A stretch of DNA of 21,775 bases from Ruminococcaceae bacterium UBA7212 (GTDB lineage: Bacteria; Bacillota; Clostridia; Oscillospirales; Acutalibacteraceae): contig DKUE01000021.1 in the NCBI GenBank assembly GCA_002490525.1, positions 1-21,775 of the forward strand, written 5' to 3'. A program made the translations under genes and the position numbers. A model generated the notes under the pieces. The model was given only the letters and a program-made list of their open reading frames with translations, did no database searches and was not told where the DNA came from. Numbering within the stretch: the first letter of the stretch is position 1; the number at the start of each line of letters is the position of its first letter. Shown one piece after another: positions 6,099 through 13,681 of the stretch.

Positions 6099-7370
6099 TT
6101 ACTTTTTCCCTTTTATTGCGTCCCAATAGGCTTTTGCGGCTTGCTCGGTGCGGTTGTCGCCGTACTGATAATACTGTTTGCCGAAAAGCGCATCGGGCAT
6201 ATACTGCTGTTCCACCCAGCGGTTCGGATATGCATGCGGATATTTGTAAAATTGCCCTTTGTTTTTAACGTCGTCCCCGTCATAATGCATATTTTGAAGG
6301 CAACGCGGGATTCTGCCGTAATTCCCCTTTTGCACATCATCACATGCTGCAAAAATCGCATCGTGCGCCGTATTCGATTTCGGAGAAGTTGCCACCAGCA
6401 CCACCGCATCCGCCAACGGGATTTTCGCCTCGGGAAGCCCCACCGCCAGCGCAATATCGCATGCCGCCTTGACAATCGGAATAATCTGCGGATAGGCAAG
6501 CCCCACGTCCTCACAGGCACACACCATCAGGCGCCGCACGGCGGACGGCAAATCGCCGCCTTCCAAAAGGCGCGCCAAATAATGCAACGCCGCATCGGGG
6601 TCCGACCCGCGCATGGATTTTTGAAAAGCGGAAATCACATCGTAATGCTCATCACCCGCGCGGTCATAGCGAAACACATTATGCCCTGTGATGCCCGTCA
6701 CCGCTTCGGCGGTAATCGTTTTACCGCCTGTCTCATCGGGCTTTGCGGCCAGCACCGAGAGCTCCGTAAAATTGAGTGCCTTGCGCACATCGCCCCCCGC
6801 GGCGGCGGCAATCTGCAGACAAATCTCGTCCGAAGCCACGATTTTTGTCTTCTGCTCGCTTTCCAGGAAAGCAAAGCCTCGTTTTACGGCAGGTACGATT
6901 TCTTCGGGCGTGACCGATTTGAATTCAAACACCGTGGAACGACTTAAAATCGCACTGTATACATAAAAATACGGGTTTTCCGTGGTCGAAGCAATCAGTG
7001 TAATAGCGCCGCTCTCTATGTATTCCAGCAAAGACTGCTGCTGTTTTTTATTAAAATACTGAATTTCGTCCAAATATAAAAGAATCCCGTTCGGCGCGGC
7101 AAGCGTGCCCAACTCCCCTACGATTTCTTTAATATCCGCCGTAGAGGCGTTTGTGCCGTTCAGCTTTCTGAGCGTACGATCGGTCGTGTTCGCAATAATA
7201 CGTGCCAAAGTCGTTTTCCCCGTACCCGACGGACCGTAAAAAATCATATTGGGCAGTGTCCCCGACGAAATAATGTTTCGCAGAGGCATGTTTTCGCCGA
7301 GCAGATGCTGCTGCCCAACCATATCCTTCAGTTGTTCGGGGCGGAGCCTGTCCGCAAGTGGTGACGACAT
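6099..7370 (-). CDS. rarA: Replication-associated recombination protein A (AAA+ ATPase)
   Basis: A 423-aa full-length member of the RarA/MgsA/WRNIP1 family, an AAA+ ATPase related to clamp loaders that acts at stalled replication forks. It shows Walker A GPSGTGKT (46-53), Walker B LLYLDEI (97-103), sensor 1 (IASTTENP, 126-133), an arginine-finger SRS (143-145) and sensor 2 GGDVRKALN (192-200). The C-terminal MgsA tetramerisation half has the usual DPDAALHYLARLLEGGD and RRLMVCACEDVGLA stretches. The Walker B tail reads DEIQYFNK, where the family usually has DEIHRFNK, a small change. The ATG at 7370 has GGAG upstream, 4 bp after the stop of the HAD gene, so translation is probably coupled. It is the last gene of a three-gene minus-strand operon. 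Confidence 0.97.
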   Translation of the reverse strand: MSSPLADRLRPEQLKDMVGQQHLLGENMPLRNIISSGTLPNMIFYGPSGTGKTTLARIIANTTDRTLRKLNGTNASTADIKEIVGELGTLAAPNGILLYLDEIQYFNKKQQQSLLEYIESGAITLIASTTENPYFYVYSAILSRSTVFEFKSVTPEEIVPAVKRGFAFLESEQKTKIVASDEICLQIAAAAGGDVRKALNFTELSVLAAKPDETGGKTITAEAVTGITGHNVFRYDRAGDEHYDVISAFQKSMRGSDPDAALHYLARLLEGGDLPSAVRRLMVCACEDVGLAYPQIIPIVKAACDIALAVGLPEAKIPLADAVVLVATSPKSNTAHDAIFAACDDVQKGNYGRIPRCLQNMHYDGDDVKNKGQFYKYPHAYPNRWVEQQYMPDALFGKQYYQYGDNRTEQAAKAYWDAIKGKK

Positions 7371-7374
7371 AAAA

Positions 7375-8031
7375 TTATTCTCCGAGAAGCAAGGTTTTAA
7401 TTTCAGCAGGCGTTTCTACAATGTATTCTGCACCGTGTTCTATAAACTCCGCACGGCTGCCGAAGCCGTACAGAACGGCAATGCACGGTACACCCACACG
7501 CTTTGCACCGCGGATGTCAAACAAACGGTCGCCGACCATGACGGTTTCACGCGCGGTCACGCCGAGTGCGTCCATCGCGTTTTGCAATACAACGGACTTA
7601 TCCGCAGAAATATTGTCAAACTGCGTTCCGCCGATATAGTCAAAATACGCCTGCAATCCGTTTTCCTGTAATATTTTTTCGATAAAAACGGTCGGCTTAG
7701 AGGATGCCGTTGCGATTTTTATACCGCTTTCACGCAAGGCTTTTAAAAGCGCGGGAATCCCATCGTAAATGCGCGTTTCCGAATAGCCTGTTTTGCGGTA
7801 GCGCTCGCGATATTTTTCAATCATATAATCAATTTTATCATCCGCATAACCAAACAGTGTTTTAAAGCTGTCGTAAATCGGCGGTCCGATAAATTTGCGC
7901 AGTGTCGCTTCATCGGGTGCAGGCTTGCCGTCACATTCAAATGCATACAGCAGACTTTTAAAAATGCCCTCGGAGGAGTCCGCCAGCGTACCGTCAAAGT
8001 CGAATAACACTGCCTTGCAGTCGGAAATCAT
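7375..8031 (-). CDS. HAD superfamily hydrolase (phosphoglycolate phosphatase-like)
   Basis: A 218-aa cytoplasmic phosphatase of HAD subfamily IA. Motif I is FDFDGTLAD with nucleophile D11 and acid D13, motif II is the TASSKP stretch (S110/S111), motif III is K145 (SADKS), and motif IV is GDRLFD (D168, D172). The cap contains FIGPPIYDSF (47-56), typical of the Gph/5'-nucleotidase-like branch. Likely substrates are small phosphates such as phosphoglycolate or nucleoside monophosphates; the sequence does not settle which. It lies 13 bp after the anchored-protein gene and 4 bp before rarA. Confidence 0.9.
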   Translation of the reverse strand: MISDCKAVLFDFDGTLADSSEGIFKSLLYAFECDGKPAPDEATLRKFIGPPIYDSFKTLFGYADDKIDYMIEKYRERYRKTGYSETRIYDGIPALLKALRESGIKIATASSKPTVFIEKILQENGLQAYFDYIGGTQFDNISADKSVVLQNAMDALGVTARETVMVGDRLFDIRGAKRVGVPCIAVLYGFGSRAEFIEHGAEYIVETPAEIKTLLLGE

Positions 8032-8044
8032 ATGCGCGCCCCCT

Positions 8045-9349
8045 TTATTTCACCTTTGAAACATCAAGCACAACATTCTCGTAGCCTTCGACATTGACAA
8101 CATAATAGGCAACGGTACGGTCATCAATAAAGCGCATGTTATCATGCGCGGCGTAATTGGTTTCGGTAAACGTCACAAATTTTTTGGTCTCGGTATTGTA
8201 TACATAAATACGGTAATCGAGAGCATTTGCCACCGTACCCGCCATCACGACATATTTACCGTCCGGACTGACGGCGAATACAAGCGGATTCATTTTATAG
8301 CCTTTGATTTCAATCACGGTATTGTCATAAGTCGTGTAAATTCGCCCGTCCTCTTTGGAAAGCAGATAATCGCCGCTTCGAATATACGACGTGCCGTAGC
8401 CTGCATAAAAAGAGGTAATCACGGTCTCTGTGCCGTTTTCGTACCGAACAGTTTCAAAGCCATTCCCGCTTTTGCGCAGAAATGCAAACGCACCGTTACC
8501 CAAGGGCTTGACATATCGGTCCGCGGCGCCCGTAACAATCTGCGTTTCCTTCGCACCGTTTTTCACATAAATATCTACCTTTTTATCAGTGTCCGTTGCC
8601 AAATCATATGCGCGCCCCGAGAAAAACGGAATGGCAGAGGTATCTGCGGCAAGCGCCGTATCCGTAATCATGCAGAAATCCGAACGCACAGCACCGTTCA
8701 TGCCGAGCATACGGTTGTTTTCGCTTAAAAACCGTTCGGTCGTGCCATCGGCACGGTTCAGAATATAGGCTTCCTCCCAAACCGGATTGATGGTATATGC
8801 CTGTGTTTGGTCCGTAAATGCAAGCAGCAAGCACTTGCCGTCCGCGGCATACGCAGCAGGCAGATTGCAGATTTTAAAGATAATAAAATTATATATATAT
8901 ACGTTGGTCTCCGCCGCCTCTGAAGAGAATACACCGAAGCCCGTTAAGACGCCGTCCTGCTCTATATACGGAATTTTCACGGGAATCTGCTGTCCGCTTA
9001 AAGGTACGGTCAGTTCCATTGTGCCTGTCGGCGCCGTTTCATTGTACTGTGCCCCGTCAAATGTATAATAGGTGACATTTCCCGCCGCGTCCGCCGTATA
9101 AAAAACGTTGGAAATGTCCGTCGGCATAAAAGGAATTCGGGTGATTTTACGGGACAGCAAAATCGAATCCAGTTTTTCCGAAACATCGGACTGCGGATTC
9201 GTATATCTCGACTGCGGCGGATTCATATACAGCCAACCTGCCGCCAAGAGCGCTCCCGCCGCAAGCAGAAGCAAAAGAACGGTCAAAATATTCTTTTTGG
9301 CAGAGGTTTTATTTTTCGGTGTCTGTGCCGTTTCCTGCGTAGTTGACAA
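8045..9349 (-). CDS. Membrane-anchored extracytoplasmic protein, unknown function
   Basis: A 434-aa protein with a short cytoplasmic N-terminus rich in Thr, Gln and Lys, one membrane segment at about 20-41 (NILTVLLLLLAAGALLAAGW), and a large outer domain. The outer domain has repeated short beta-like units ending in phrases such as FAVSPDGKYVVMAG and YRIYVYNTETKKF, suggesting a WD40-like or TolB-like beta-propeller. The start is TTG at 9349: GGCGG lies 8 nt upstream, and an upstream ATG in another frame stops after five codons. It is the first gene of the operon with the HAD phosphatase and rarA, driven by the promoter at 9391-9419. I cannot name a ligand or enzyme activity. Confidence 0.85.
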   Translation of the reverse strand: MSTTQETAQTPKNKTSAKKNILTVLLLLLAAGALLAAGWLYMNPPQSRYTNPQSDVSEKLDSILLSRKITRIPFMPTDISNVFYTADAAGNVTYYTFDGAQYNETAPTGTMELTVPLSGQQIPVKIPYIEQDGVLTGFGVFSSEAAETNVYIYNFIIFKICNLPAAYAADGKCLLLAFTDQTQAYTINPVWEEAYILNRADGTTERFLSENNRMLGMNGAVRSDFCMITDTALAADTSAIPFFSGRAYDLATDTDKKVDIYVKNGAKETQIVTGAADRYVKPLGNGAFAFLRKSGNGFETVRYENGTETVITSFYAGYGTSYIRSGDYLLSKEDGRIYTTYDNTVIEIKGYKMNPLVFAVSPDGKYVVMAGTVANALDYRIYVYNTETKKFVTFTETNYAAHDNMRFIDDRTVAYYVVNVEGYENVVLDVSKVK

Positions 9350-9390
9350 ATCAAATACCGCCTTTCATTTGGTTACCCGAATTTCTATTT

Positions 9391-9419
9391 ATTATATAAT
9401 AGTTACGTGTAAAAAGCAA
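9391..9419 (-). promoter_or_regulatory. Promoter of the anchored protein-HAD-rarA operon
   Basis: On the minus strand TTGCTT (9414-9419) and TATAAT (9391-9396) are separated by 17 bp, about 42 bp upstream of the TTG start. Confidence 0.8.
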
Positions 9420-9565
9420 GTAAAAACGAAGATGCGCACCCGTGCGGTACTGCACACGCTGCGCCGGATTTTTGCATGTATTGCAATCCCCTTACCCTTT
9501 CACCGAACCGAATTTTTTCATGCTGTTTCTATTTTTCGCAAAAACCTCATATATATGAAAGGTAT

Positions 9566-9619
9566 AGGTGAAAACCGCCCCCGAGAAGCAGAACGCTTAT
9601 CGTGGTCAGCCAAGCACCT
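9566..9619 (+). other. Possible structured leader before the S1-domain gene
   Basis: AGGTG (9566-9570) can pair with CACCT (9615-9619). Inside, CGA/TCG and AAGC/GCTT form a stem around AGAAC (9590-9594) with one G/A mismatch, next to CC/GG pairs. The element ends 27 nt before the ATG at 9647. It matches no riboswitch class I know. The rest of the intergenic DNA (9420-9565) shows no clear gene or plus-strand promoter. Confidence 0.3.
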
Positions 9620-9646
9620 GCAATAAACAAAAAACGGGTGAGAAAC

Positions 9647-10573
9647 ATGAAAAAATATATGCCGGAGGGCATCGGCTTAACGACTGCGGAAAACAAACGT
9701 ATTCTTTCCGATTTTCATTTGCTGCGCGAGGCTTTTTACAACGGAACGGTATTGGAGGCACGCGCCGTTCTGTGTGACCGTGCGCACAATTTACATATTG
9801 ATTTGGGCGAAACCCACGGGTTTATGCCGCGGGAGGAATGTGCGCTCGGCATCGCGGAGGGAACCGTGCGGGACATTGCCGTCATTTCGCGCGTCAACAA
9901 GCCTGTCTGCTTCAAAATCACGGGGTTTCGGGAAGAAACGGACGGCACCTGCACGGCAATTCTCAGCCGACGCGCCGTACAGGAAGAATGCAAGGCACAA
10001 TACATTGCAAAGCTGCGGACGGGCGATGTCATAGATGCCTGTGTGACCCGGCTGGAACCGTTCGGCGCCTTCTGCGACGTCGGAGCAGGTCTGCCCGCAC
10101 TTTTGCCGATTGACAGCATTTCCGTGTCGCGGATTCCGCATCCGAAGGTGCGCTTTTCTGTCGGACAGCCGATTCGTGCCGTACTGAAGGATATTGACGA
10201 AAACGGACGTATTACCCTGTCGCACAAAGAGCTTTTGGGCACATGGTCGGAAAATGCCGCACGATTCTGCGCAGGGGAAACCGTACCGGGCATTGTCCGT
10301 TCTATTGAAAAATACGGCATTTTTGTGGAGCTCGCGCCGAATCTTGCAGGGCTTGCGGAATACACCCCCGGCGTACACGAAGGGGACTGCGCAAGCGTTT
10401 ACATCAAAAGCATCAATCCCGAGCGCATGAAAATCAAGCTGATTTTGGTGGACCACTTCCCGCCGACCGAAACAGATTATCACTACACATATGCCGACAC
10501 GGAACATATTGAGGCTTGGCAGTATTCTCCGGATACTGCTGTAAAGCGTATCGAATCCGTCTTTTCGAAATAA
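9647..10573 (+). CDS. S1 RNA-binding domain protein (ribosomal protein S1-like)
   Basis: A 308-aa cytoplasmic protein. A degenerate N-terminal S1-like fold spans about 30-110, followed by two clearer S1 domains at about 124-195 (GDVIDACVTRLEPFGAFCDV, then GRITLSHKEL) and 208-268 (GETVPGIVRSIEKYGIFVEL, then AGLAEY). S1 folds bind single-stranded RNA. Proteins of this size in Clostridia are annotated as S1-like and are shorter than the multi-domain S1 of E. coli; the exact role (translation or RNA turnover) is not shown. The C-terminal tail (TEHIEAWQYSP) seems conserved in clostridial relatives. The ATG at 9647 has GGTGAG 4-5 nt upstream and is preferred to an in-frame codon 45 nt earlier. It is a single gene, divergent from the 8045-9349 operon. 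Confidence 0.88.
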   Translation: MKKYMPEGIGLTTAENKRILSDFHLLREAFYNGTVLEARAVLCDRAHNLHIDLGETHGFMPREECALGIAEGTVRDIAVISRVNKPVCFKITGFREETDGTCTAILSRRAVQEECKAQYIAKLRTGDVIDACVTRLEPFGAFCDVGAGLPALLPIDSISVSRIPHPKVRFSVGQPIRAVLKDIDENGRITLSHKELLGTWSENAARFCAGETVPGIVRSIEKYGIFVELAPNLAGLAEYTPGVHEGDCASVYIKSINPERMKIKLILVDHFPPTETDYHYTYADTEHIEAWQYSPDTAVKRIESVFSK

Positions 10574-10587
10574 TTCTCCCGGTTTTC

Positions 10588-10616
10588 TTGCATTTTTTTA
10601 TGTAATATGTTAAAAT
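10588..10616 (+). promoter_or_regulatory. Promoter of the secreted hydrolase gene
   Basis: TTGCAT (10588-10593), a 17-bp spacer and TAAAAT (10611-10616). It lies about 60 bp before the ATG at 10675, which has GGGAGGA 8 nt upstream. Confidence 0.7.
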
Positions 10617-10674
10617 TTCTTGTGTATAACCCATCGGGGAATAGAATTCTCCGTACAACGGGAGGAATTGTAAA

Positions 10675-12657
10675 ATGAAAAAGACTTCTTTGAAAAAAGC
10701 CGTCAGCCTGCTGTTGGCACTGGTTTTGGCGGTCATGCTGGTTGTTCCGTCTCTGGCGGCAAACAAATCCAAACAGAATCCTGTGCTGGTTGTTACAGGC
10801 TTCTCGGAGTATCCGCTTGTCAATCGGTCTACGGGGGAAGCCGCATTTCCGCCGTCTACCGATGCAATTCTAAATACGGTAAAGGGTGTTTTACCCGCGT
10901 TAACCGCACTGCTCGGCAGCGGGCAGACAAAAGCGGATTACGATGCGTTCTGCGATGCTGCACTGCCGGTCGTCAACGCGTTGTTTGAGCCGATTGCATG
11001 TAATCCCGACGGCTCTGTGAAGCACACCGAGGTCGGGCTTGCTTATCAATACCCCGAATCCGCCGCCGCATACGGTAAAAATTCCGAAGCCTATGCACAG
11101 GCATTTGACAAGGCGCTTCTGCGCAGTGTTGCGGATACCGTCGGTGCAGACAAAACCTATGTCTACGGCTTAGACTGGCGTTTAAGTCCGTTGGAAATTG
11201 CGGACGAACTCAATGATTGGATTCAGCATATCAAATCTGCTCACGGCTGTACCAAGGTCTCTATTGCGGGCATCAGCATGGGCGGTGTGATGGTTTCGGC
11301 ATATCTTGCCAAATACGGCACGGCAGACATCAGCAACATTACCATGATTTCCTCTGCGTTTACAGGGCTTTCCTATATCGGTGCGCTGTTTAACGGCGGA
11401 ATTACCATTGACGAGCAGGGGCTGTACAACATGCTCAACCAGCTTGTCGGTACGGAAAAGCTTTCACAAATCATCGGTTCAACCGGGCTTGTTAAGCAGA
11501 TTATTGCAATGATTGACGATTTGTATGCCGCCGAGCAGGACCGTCTGTTTACAGAGTGTCTGATTCCCGCATTCGGCTACAATCCCGGGATTTGGTCATT
11601 CGTCCCCGCCGATGATTACGAGGCCGCAAAGACCTTTATGTTCGCGCACATGGATTCCACCGACGCCGAAAAAAAGGCTCTGGAAGAAAAAATTGACGCA
11701 TACCATGCCGTTCAGATAAATGCAAAAGCGAACTTGGAATCGGCAAAAAGAGCCGGCGTCAACGTTGCAATCATTTCCAACTATAATTCCCAGATGCCGC
11801 CCATTTCCACTGCCTCGGCACAAACGGGCGACCAGGTCATTGAAACCGTGCACACCAGTGCTTTCGCCACCTGTGCAGACCAAGGCAAACAGCTGCCCGA
11901 AGGCACAAAGGGCAAATATGTTTCGCCGGACCGCATGATTGACGCCTCTACCTGCTGGTTCCCGAACGAAACTTGGTTTATTAAGAATATGCAGCATGTC
12001 GGCTTTGACGATTCACAGAATCAATGTGCGCTCTACGCTTGGCTGATGACTACGGAAAAACAAGTCACGATTCACAGCAACGCCGACTTCCCGCAGTTCC
12101 TGCTGTATAACAGCGAAACAAAAGTACTCTCTCCGCTTGCCCTTCTGCGCGGCGATGTCAATTTTGACGGTAAAGTCAATCTCGTTGATGTGCGTATGGT
12201 TCTGCGTCATGTACGCACGCTTTCCACTCTTTCCGCACTTGCAAAAGAAGCCGCGGACATGGACGGAAATTCCCGTTTGACACACACAGATGCACAGCTT
12301 CTGATGGACACCTATACAGGTGTTTCCCCCGCGTCGGCAGATAAAACCTTCTCCGCCGACAGCATAAAAGATGTGGTTTCCAACGCCGTAAACGGCGGCG
12401 AAAATACGAACGGCAACGACCCGCTCAGCGGCATAAAAGATAAAATCGGAGACGCACTTGATGCAATCAAAGGCATGTTCGGCGAACAAGCCCTTCCGCA
12501 GGATTCGCTCGCGCAAATTGCAGACAGGCTTCCCGAAATTACGCGCCCTGCCGATACCGAAGAACCTGCCGAAACAGACAAGGATGTACCGTCTGCCGAA
12601 ACAGACAACACGCAGACTTCAGCGCTGTCAAATGTCACTGAAGAAAGCGAAATTTAA
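10675..12657 (+). CDS. Secreted alpha/beta hydrolase (lipase/esterase-like) with dockerin-like module
   Basis: A 660-aa exported protein. Residues 1-28 are a signal peptide (KKAV, a Leu/Val core, ending SLAA). The hydrolase domain spans about 35-480, with nucleophile elbow GISMGG (S201), a VLVVTGF strand and turn near 37-43, and YGLDWRLSP (164-172), the last resembling the YDWR segment of LCAT/PGAP1-type lipases. A dockerin-like module follows at about 492-552, with two calcium-loop repeats: GDVNFDGKVNLVDVRMVLRH and DMDGNSRLTHTDAQLLMDTY. The last 100 residues are an acidic Thr/Glu/Asp-rich tail ending without an anchor. A dockerin usually binds a cohesin; none is encoded here. The substrate is probably an ester or lipid, by family only. 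It stands alone between its own promoter and terminator. Confidence 0.9.
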   Translation: MKKTSLKKAVSLLLALVLAVMLVVPSLAANKSKQNPVLVVTGFSEYPLVNRSTGEAAFPPSTDAILNTVKGVLPALTALLGSGQTKADYDAFCDAALPVVNALFEPIACNPDGSVKHTEVGLAYQYPESAAAYGKNSEAYAQAFDKALLRSVADTVGADKTYVYGLDWRLSPLEIADELNDWIQHIKSAHGCTKVSIAGISMGGVMVSAYLAKYGTADISNITMISSAFTGLSYIGALFNGGITIDEQGLYNMLNQLVGTEKLSQIIGSTGLVKQIIAMIDDLYAAEQDRLFTECLIPAFGYNPGIWSFVPADDYEAAKTFMFAHMDSTDAEKKALEEKIDAYHAVQINAKANLESAKRAGVNVAIISNYNSQMPPISTASAQTGDQVIETVHTSAFATCADQGKQLPEGTKGKYVSPDRMIDASTCWFPNETWFIKNMQHVGFDDSQNQCALYAWLMTTEKQVTIHSNADFPQFLLYNSETKVLSPLALLRGDVNFDGKVNLVDVRMVLRHVRTLSTLSALAKEAADMDGNSRLTHTDAQLLMDTYTGVSPASADKTFSADSIKDVVSNAVNGGENTNGNDPLSGIKDKIGDALDAIKGMFGEQALPQDSLAQIADRLPEITRPADTEEPAETDKDVPSAETDNTQTSALSNVTEESEI

Positions 12658-12674
12658 TGCAATCTAATACAAAG

Positions 12675-12711
12675 AATTCCCGCAATGCATAAGCGTTGCG
12701 GGAATTTTTTT
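12675..12711 (+). terminator. Terminator after the secreted hydrolase
   Basis: AATTCCCGCAATGC (12675-12688) pairs with GCGTTGCGGGAATT around ATAA, a 14-bp stem with one G-U pair, followed by a run of seven T. Confidence 0.92.
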
Positions 12712-12772
12712 GTAAAAATTCCGAGGAAAACAGATATATTTTATCACATTCTACAAAATGAAACATAATGCG

Positions 12773-12801
12773 TTTTCAAAAACAGGAGAATCCTGTATAG
12801 T
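12773..12801 (+). promoter_or_regulatory. Promoter with internal palindrome upstream of the DUF6514-like gene
   Basis: TTTTCA (12773-12778), 17 bp, TATAGT (12796-12801). The spacer contains ACAGGA-GAA-TCCTGT (12782-12796), a perfect 6-bp inverted repeat placed where a repressor would compete with RNA polymerase. The expected transcript starts near 12808. Confidence 0.6.
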
Positions 12802-12826
12802 AAAATCATGGGGAGAGTGTATAAGT

Positions 12827-12937
12827 ATGCATCGTCTGTTTCTGACAGTATTCTGCGTGTTTGCACCGCAGCAGAATCCAAAAAAAAGCCCGCCCTTGCG
12901 GCTGTGCCGCCGATACCACCGAGAAAGCGCACGGTGA
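12827..12937 (+). CDS. Possible 36-aa leader peptide
   Basis: An ATG at 12827 is preceded by GGGGAGAG (12810-12817) and opens a 36-codon frame starting MHRLFLTVFCVF, with a hydrophobic start and a Lys/Arg/Pro-rich end, stopping at 12937. An alternative ATG at 12808 opens a 44-codon frame with no ribosome binding site, ending at 12942. Neither resembles a known protein. This 160-nt leader may instead be non-coding. Confidence 0.25.
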   Translation: MHRLFLTVFCVFAPQQNPKKSPPLRLCRRYHRESAR

Positions 12938-12961
12938 TTTAAAAAGCAGGGAGGGTATCCG

Positions 12962-13192
12962 TTGCGGTTTGTATACCTTTCGTTTCGGGAAATAATCCAC
13001 GCAAATACCCCACAATCTTATGCATCATACAGCATTTTCTGCTACGATTCTGCCGCGCCGAGCCGCGTACTTCGCTGTTTTCATGATGTGGCCTTAGATG
13101 CACGGTTCGCAAACAGCCTTGCCCGTCTCTGTACGGAGGAACAGCTGGACCCTGCACATTTCATGGATGTGTTCTATGATTTCAGCTTATAA
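12962..13192 (+). CDS. DUF6514-like small protein
   Basis: A 76-aa protein. The pattern of a Tyr/Ser-rich strand (SYASYSIFCYD), a short helix with basic and acidic residues, and the ending ARLCTEEQLDPAHFMDVFYD matches what I remember of DUF6514, a family of small clostridial proteins with unknown function. The C-terminal LDPxHFxDV stretch is the most telling. The start is TTG at 12962, chosen because GGGAGGG sits 6 nt upstream; there is no ATG in a better position. It is transcribed alone from the promoter at 12773-12801 and is convergent with the gene at 13295-13483, separated by a shared terminator. Confidence 0.72.
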   Translation: MRFVYLSFREIIHANTPQSYASYSIFCYDSAAPSRVLRCFHDVALDARFANSLARLCTEEQLDPAHFMDVFYDFSL

Positions 13193-13232
13193 CATACCGT
13201 GCGGCTTTATAGCCAAACGGCGCAAATTTCTC

Positions 13233-13266
13233 AAAAAGGGTACGGCTGACCGCCGCACCCTTTTCA
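13233..13266. terminator. Bidirectional terminator between convergent small genes
   Basis: AAAAGGGT (13234-13241) pairs with ACCCTTTT (13257-13264), with an inner CGGC/GCCG stem around TGACC. T/A tracts flank both sides. Confidence 0.8.
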
Positions 13267-13294
13267 ACTGCAGCAACACGCACCCCGCGGCCGC

Positions 13295-13483
13295 TTATAA
13301 ATCGTCCGCGTCCTGCACGGGGTGCTCGGTCCTATCCTTCGGCGTGCCCGTATAACTGCCGAGCACATCCGTTTTTGCCGTATCACTGTCAAAGCCGTTC
13401 CAAATATCGGCAATCTCCTCCGACACCTCGCTGATTCGCCGTACCGCCCTTGCAGAGGGCTTTTTTTTCTGTTTTTTGGACAT
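13295..13483 (-). CDS. Conserved small hydrophilic protein, unknown function
   Basis: A 62-aa cytoplasmic protein with a Lys/Arg-rich N-terminus (MSKKQKKKPSARAVRR), a short amphipathic helix (ISEVSEEIADIWNGF) and a C-terminal motif DVLGSYTGTP followed by VQDADDL. From memory, similar short clostridial proteins keep the GSYTG and DADDL tail, but I know no function. The ATG at 13483 has AAAGGAG 7 nt upstream, so the 25-residue in-frame extension upstream is not used. No membrane segment or signal peptide is present. Confidence 0.75.
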   Translation of the reverse strand: MSKKQKKKPSARAVRRISEVSEEIADIWNGFDSDTAKTDVLGSYTGTPKDRTEHPVQDADDL

Positions 13484-13592
13484 GTTTAAGCTCCTTTCCC
13501 AACGCATGCATTTTCGCATGCCGTTTTTAGGATTCTTCACGTTTGTTAAAAAATACATGCTGAAAATTCTTTATAAAAATTCGTTTTTTCGG

Positions 13593-13621
13593 TTGACTTT
13601 TACAAAAACGGTTGCTATAAT
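13593..13621 (+). promoter_or_regulatory. Strong promoter of the secreted acidic protein gene
   Basis: TTGACT (13593-13598), 17 bp, TATAAT (13616-13621). This is the best consensus promoter in the window, which suggests high expression. Confidence 0.88.
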
Positions 13622-13622
13622 A

Positions 13623-13663
13623 CAAATGTATATTTGACGTATAGTCTTTAGATTATACATTTG
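13623..13663 (+). promoter_or_regulatory. Inverted repeat in the 5' leader
   Basis: CAAATGTATA (13623-13632) and TATACATTTG (13654-13663) are perfect 10-bp inverted repeats with a 21-bp gap. They start 2 bp after the -10 and end just before the AGAAAGGA ribosome binding site. The first arm covers the likely transcription start, so an operator is likelier than an RNA hairpin. Confidence 0.55.
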
Positions 13664-13681
13664 AGAAAGGAACATAGTATC

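Noticed and set aside
6063..6947. 294-codon plus-strand open frame opposite rarA
   Set aside because: It covers the rarA coding strand complement, is rich in His/Arg/Cys as expected of antisense frames, and has no supporting motif.
9736..10507. Long minus-strand open frames (209 and 238 codons) opposite the S1-domain gene
   Set aside because: They are shadows of the plus-strand gene, lack ribosome binding sites and have low-complexity, unfamiliar translations; the plus strand has clear S1 domains.
13504..13521. GCATGC repeated with a 6-bp gap upstream of the 62-aa protein gene
   Set aside because: GCATGC is self-complementary and short; without a matched promoter or further copies it is too weak to call an operator.
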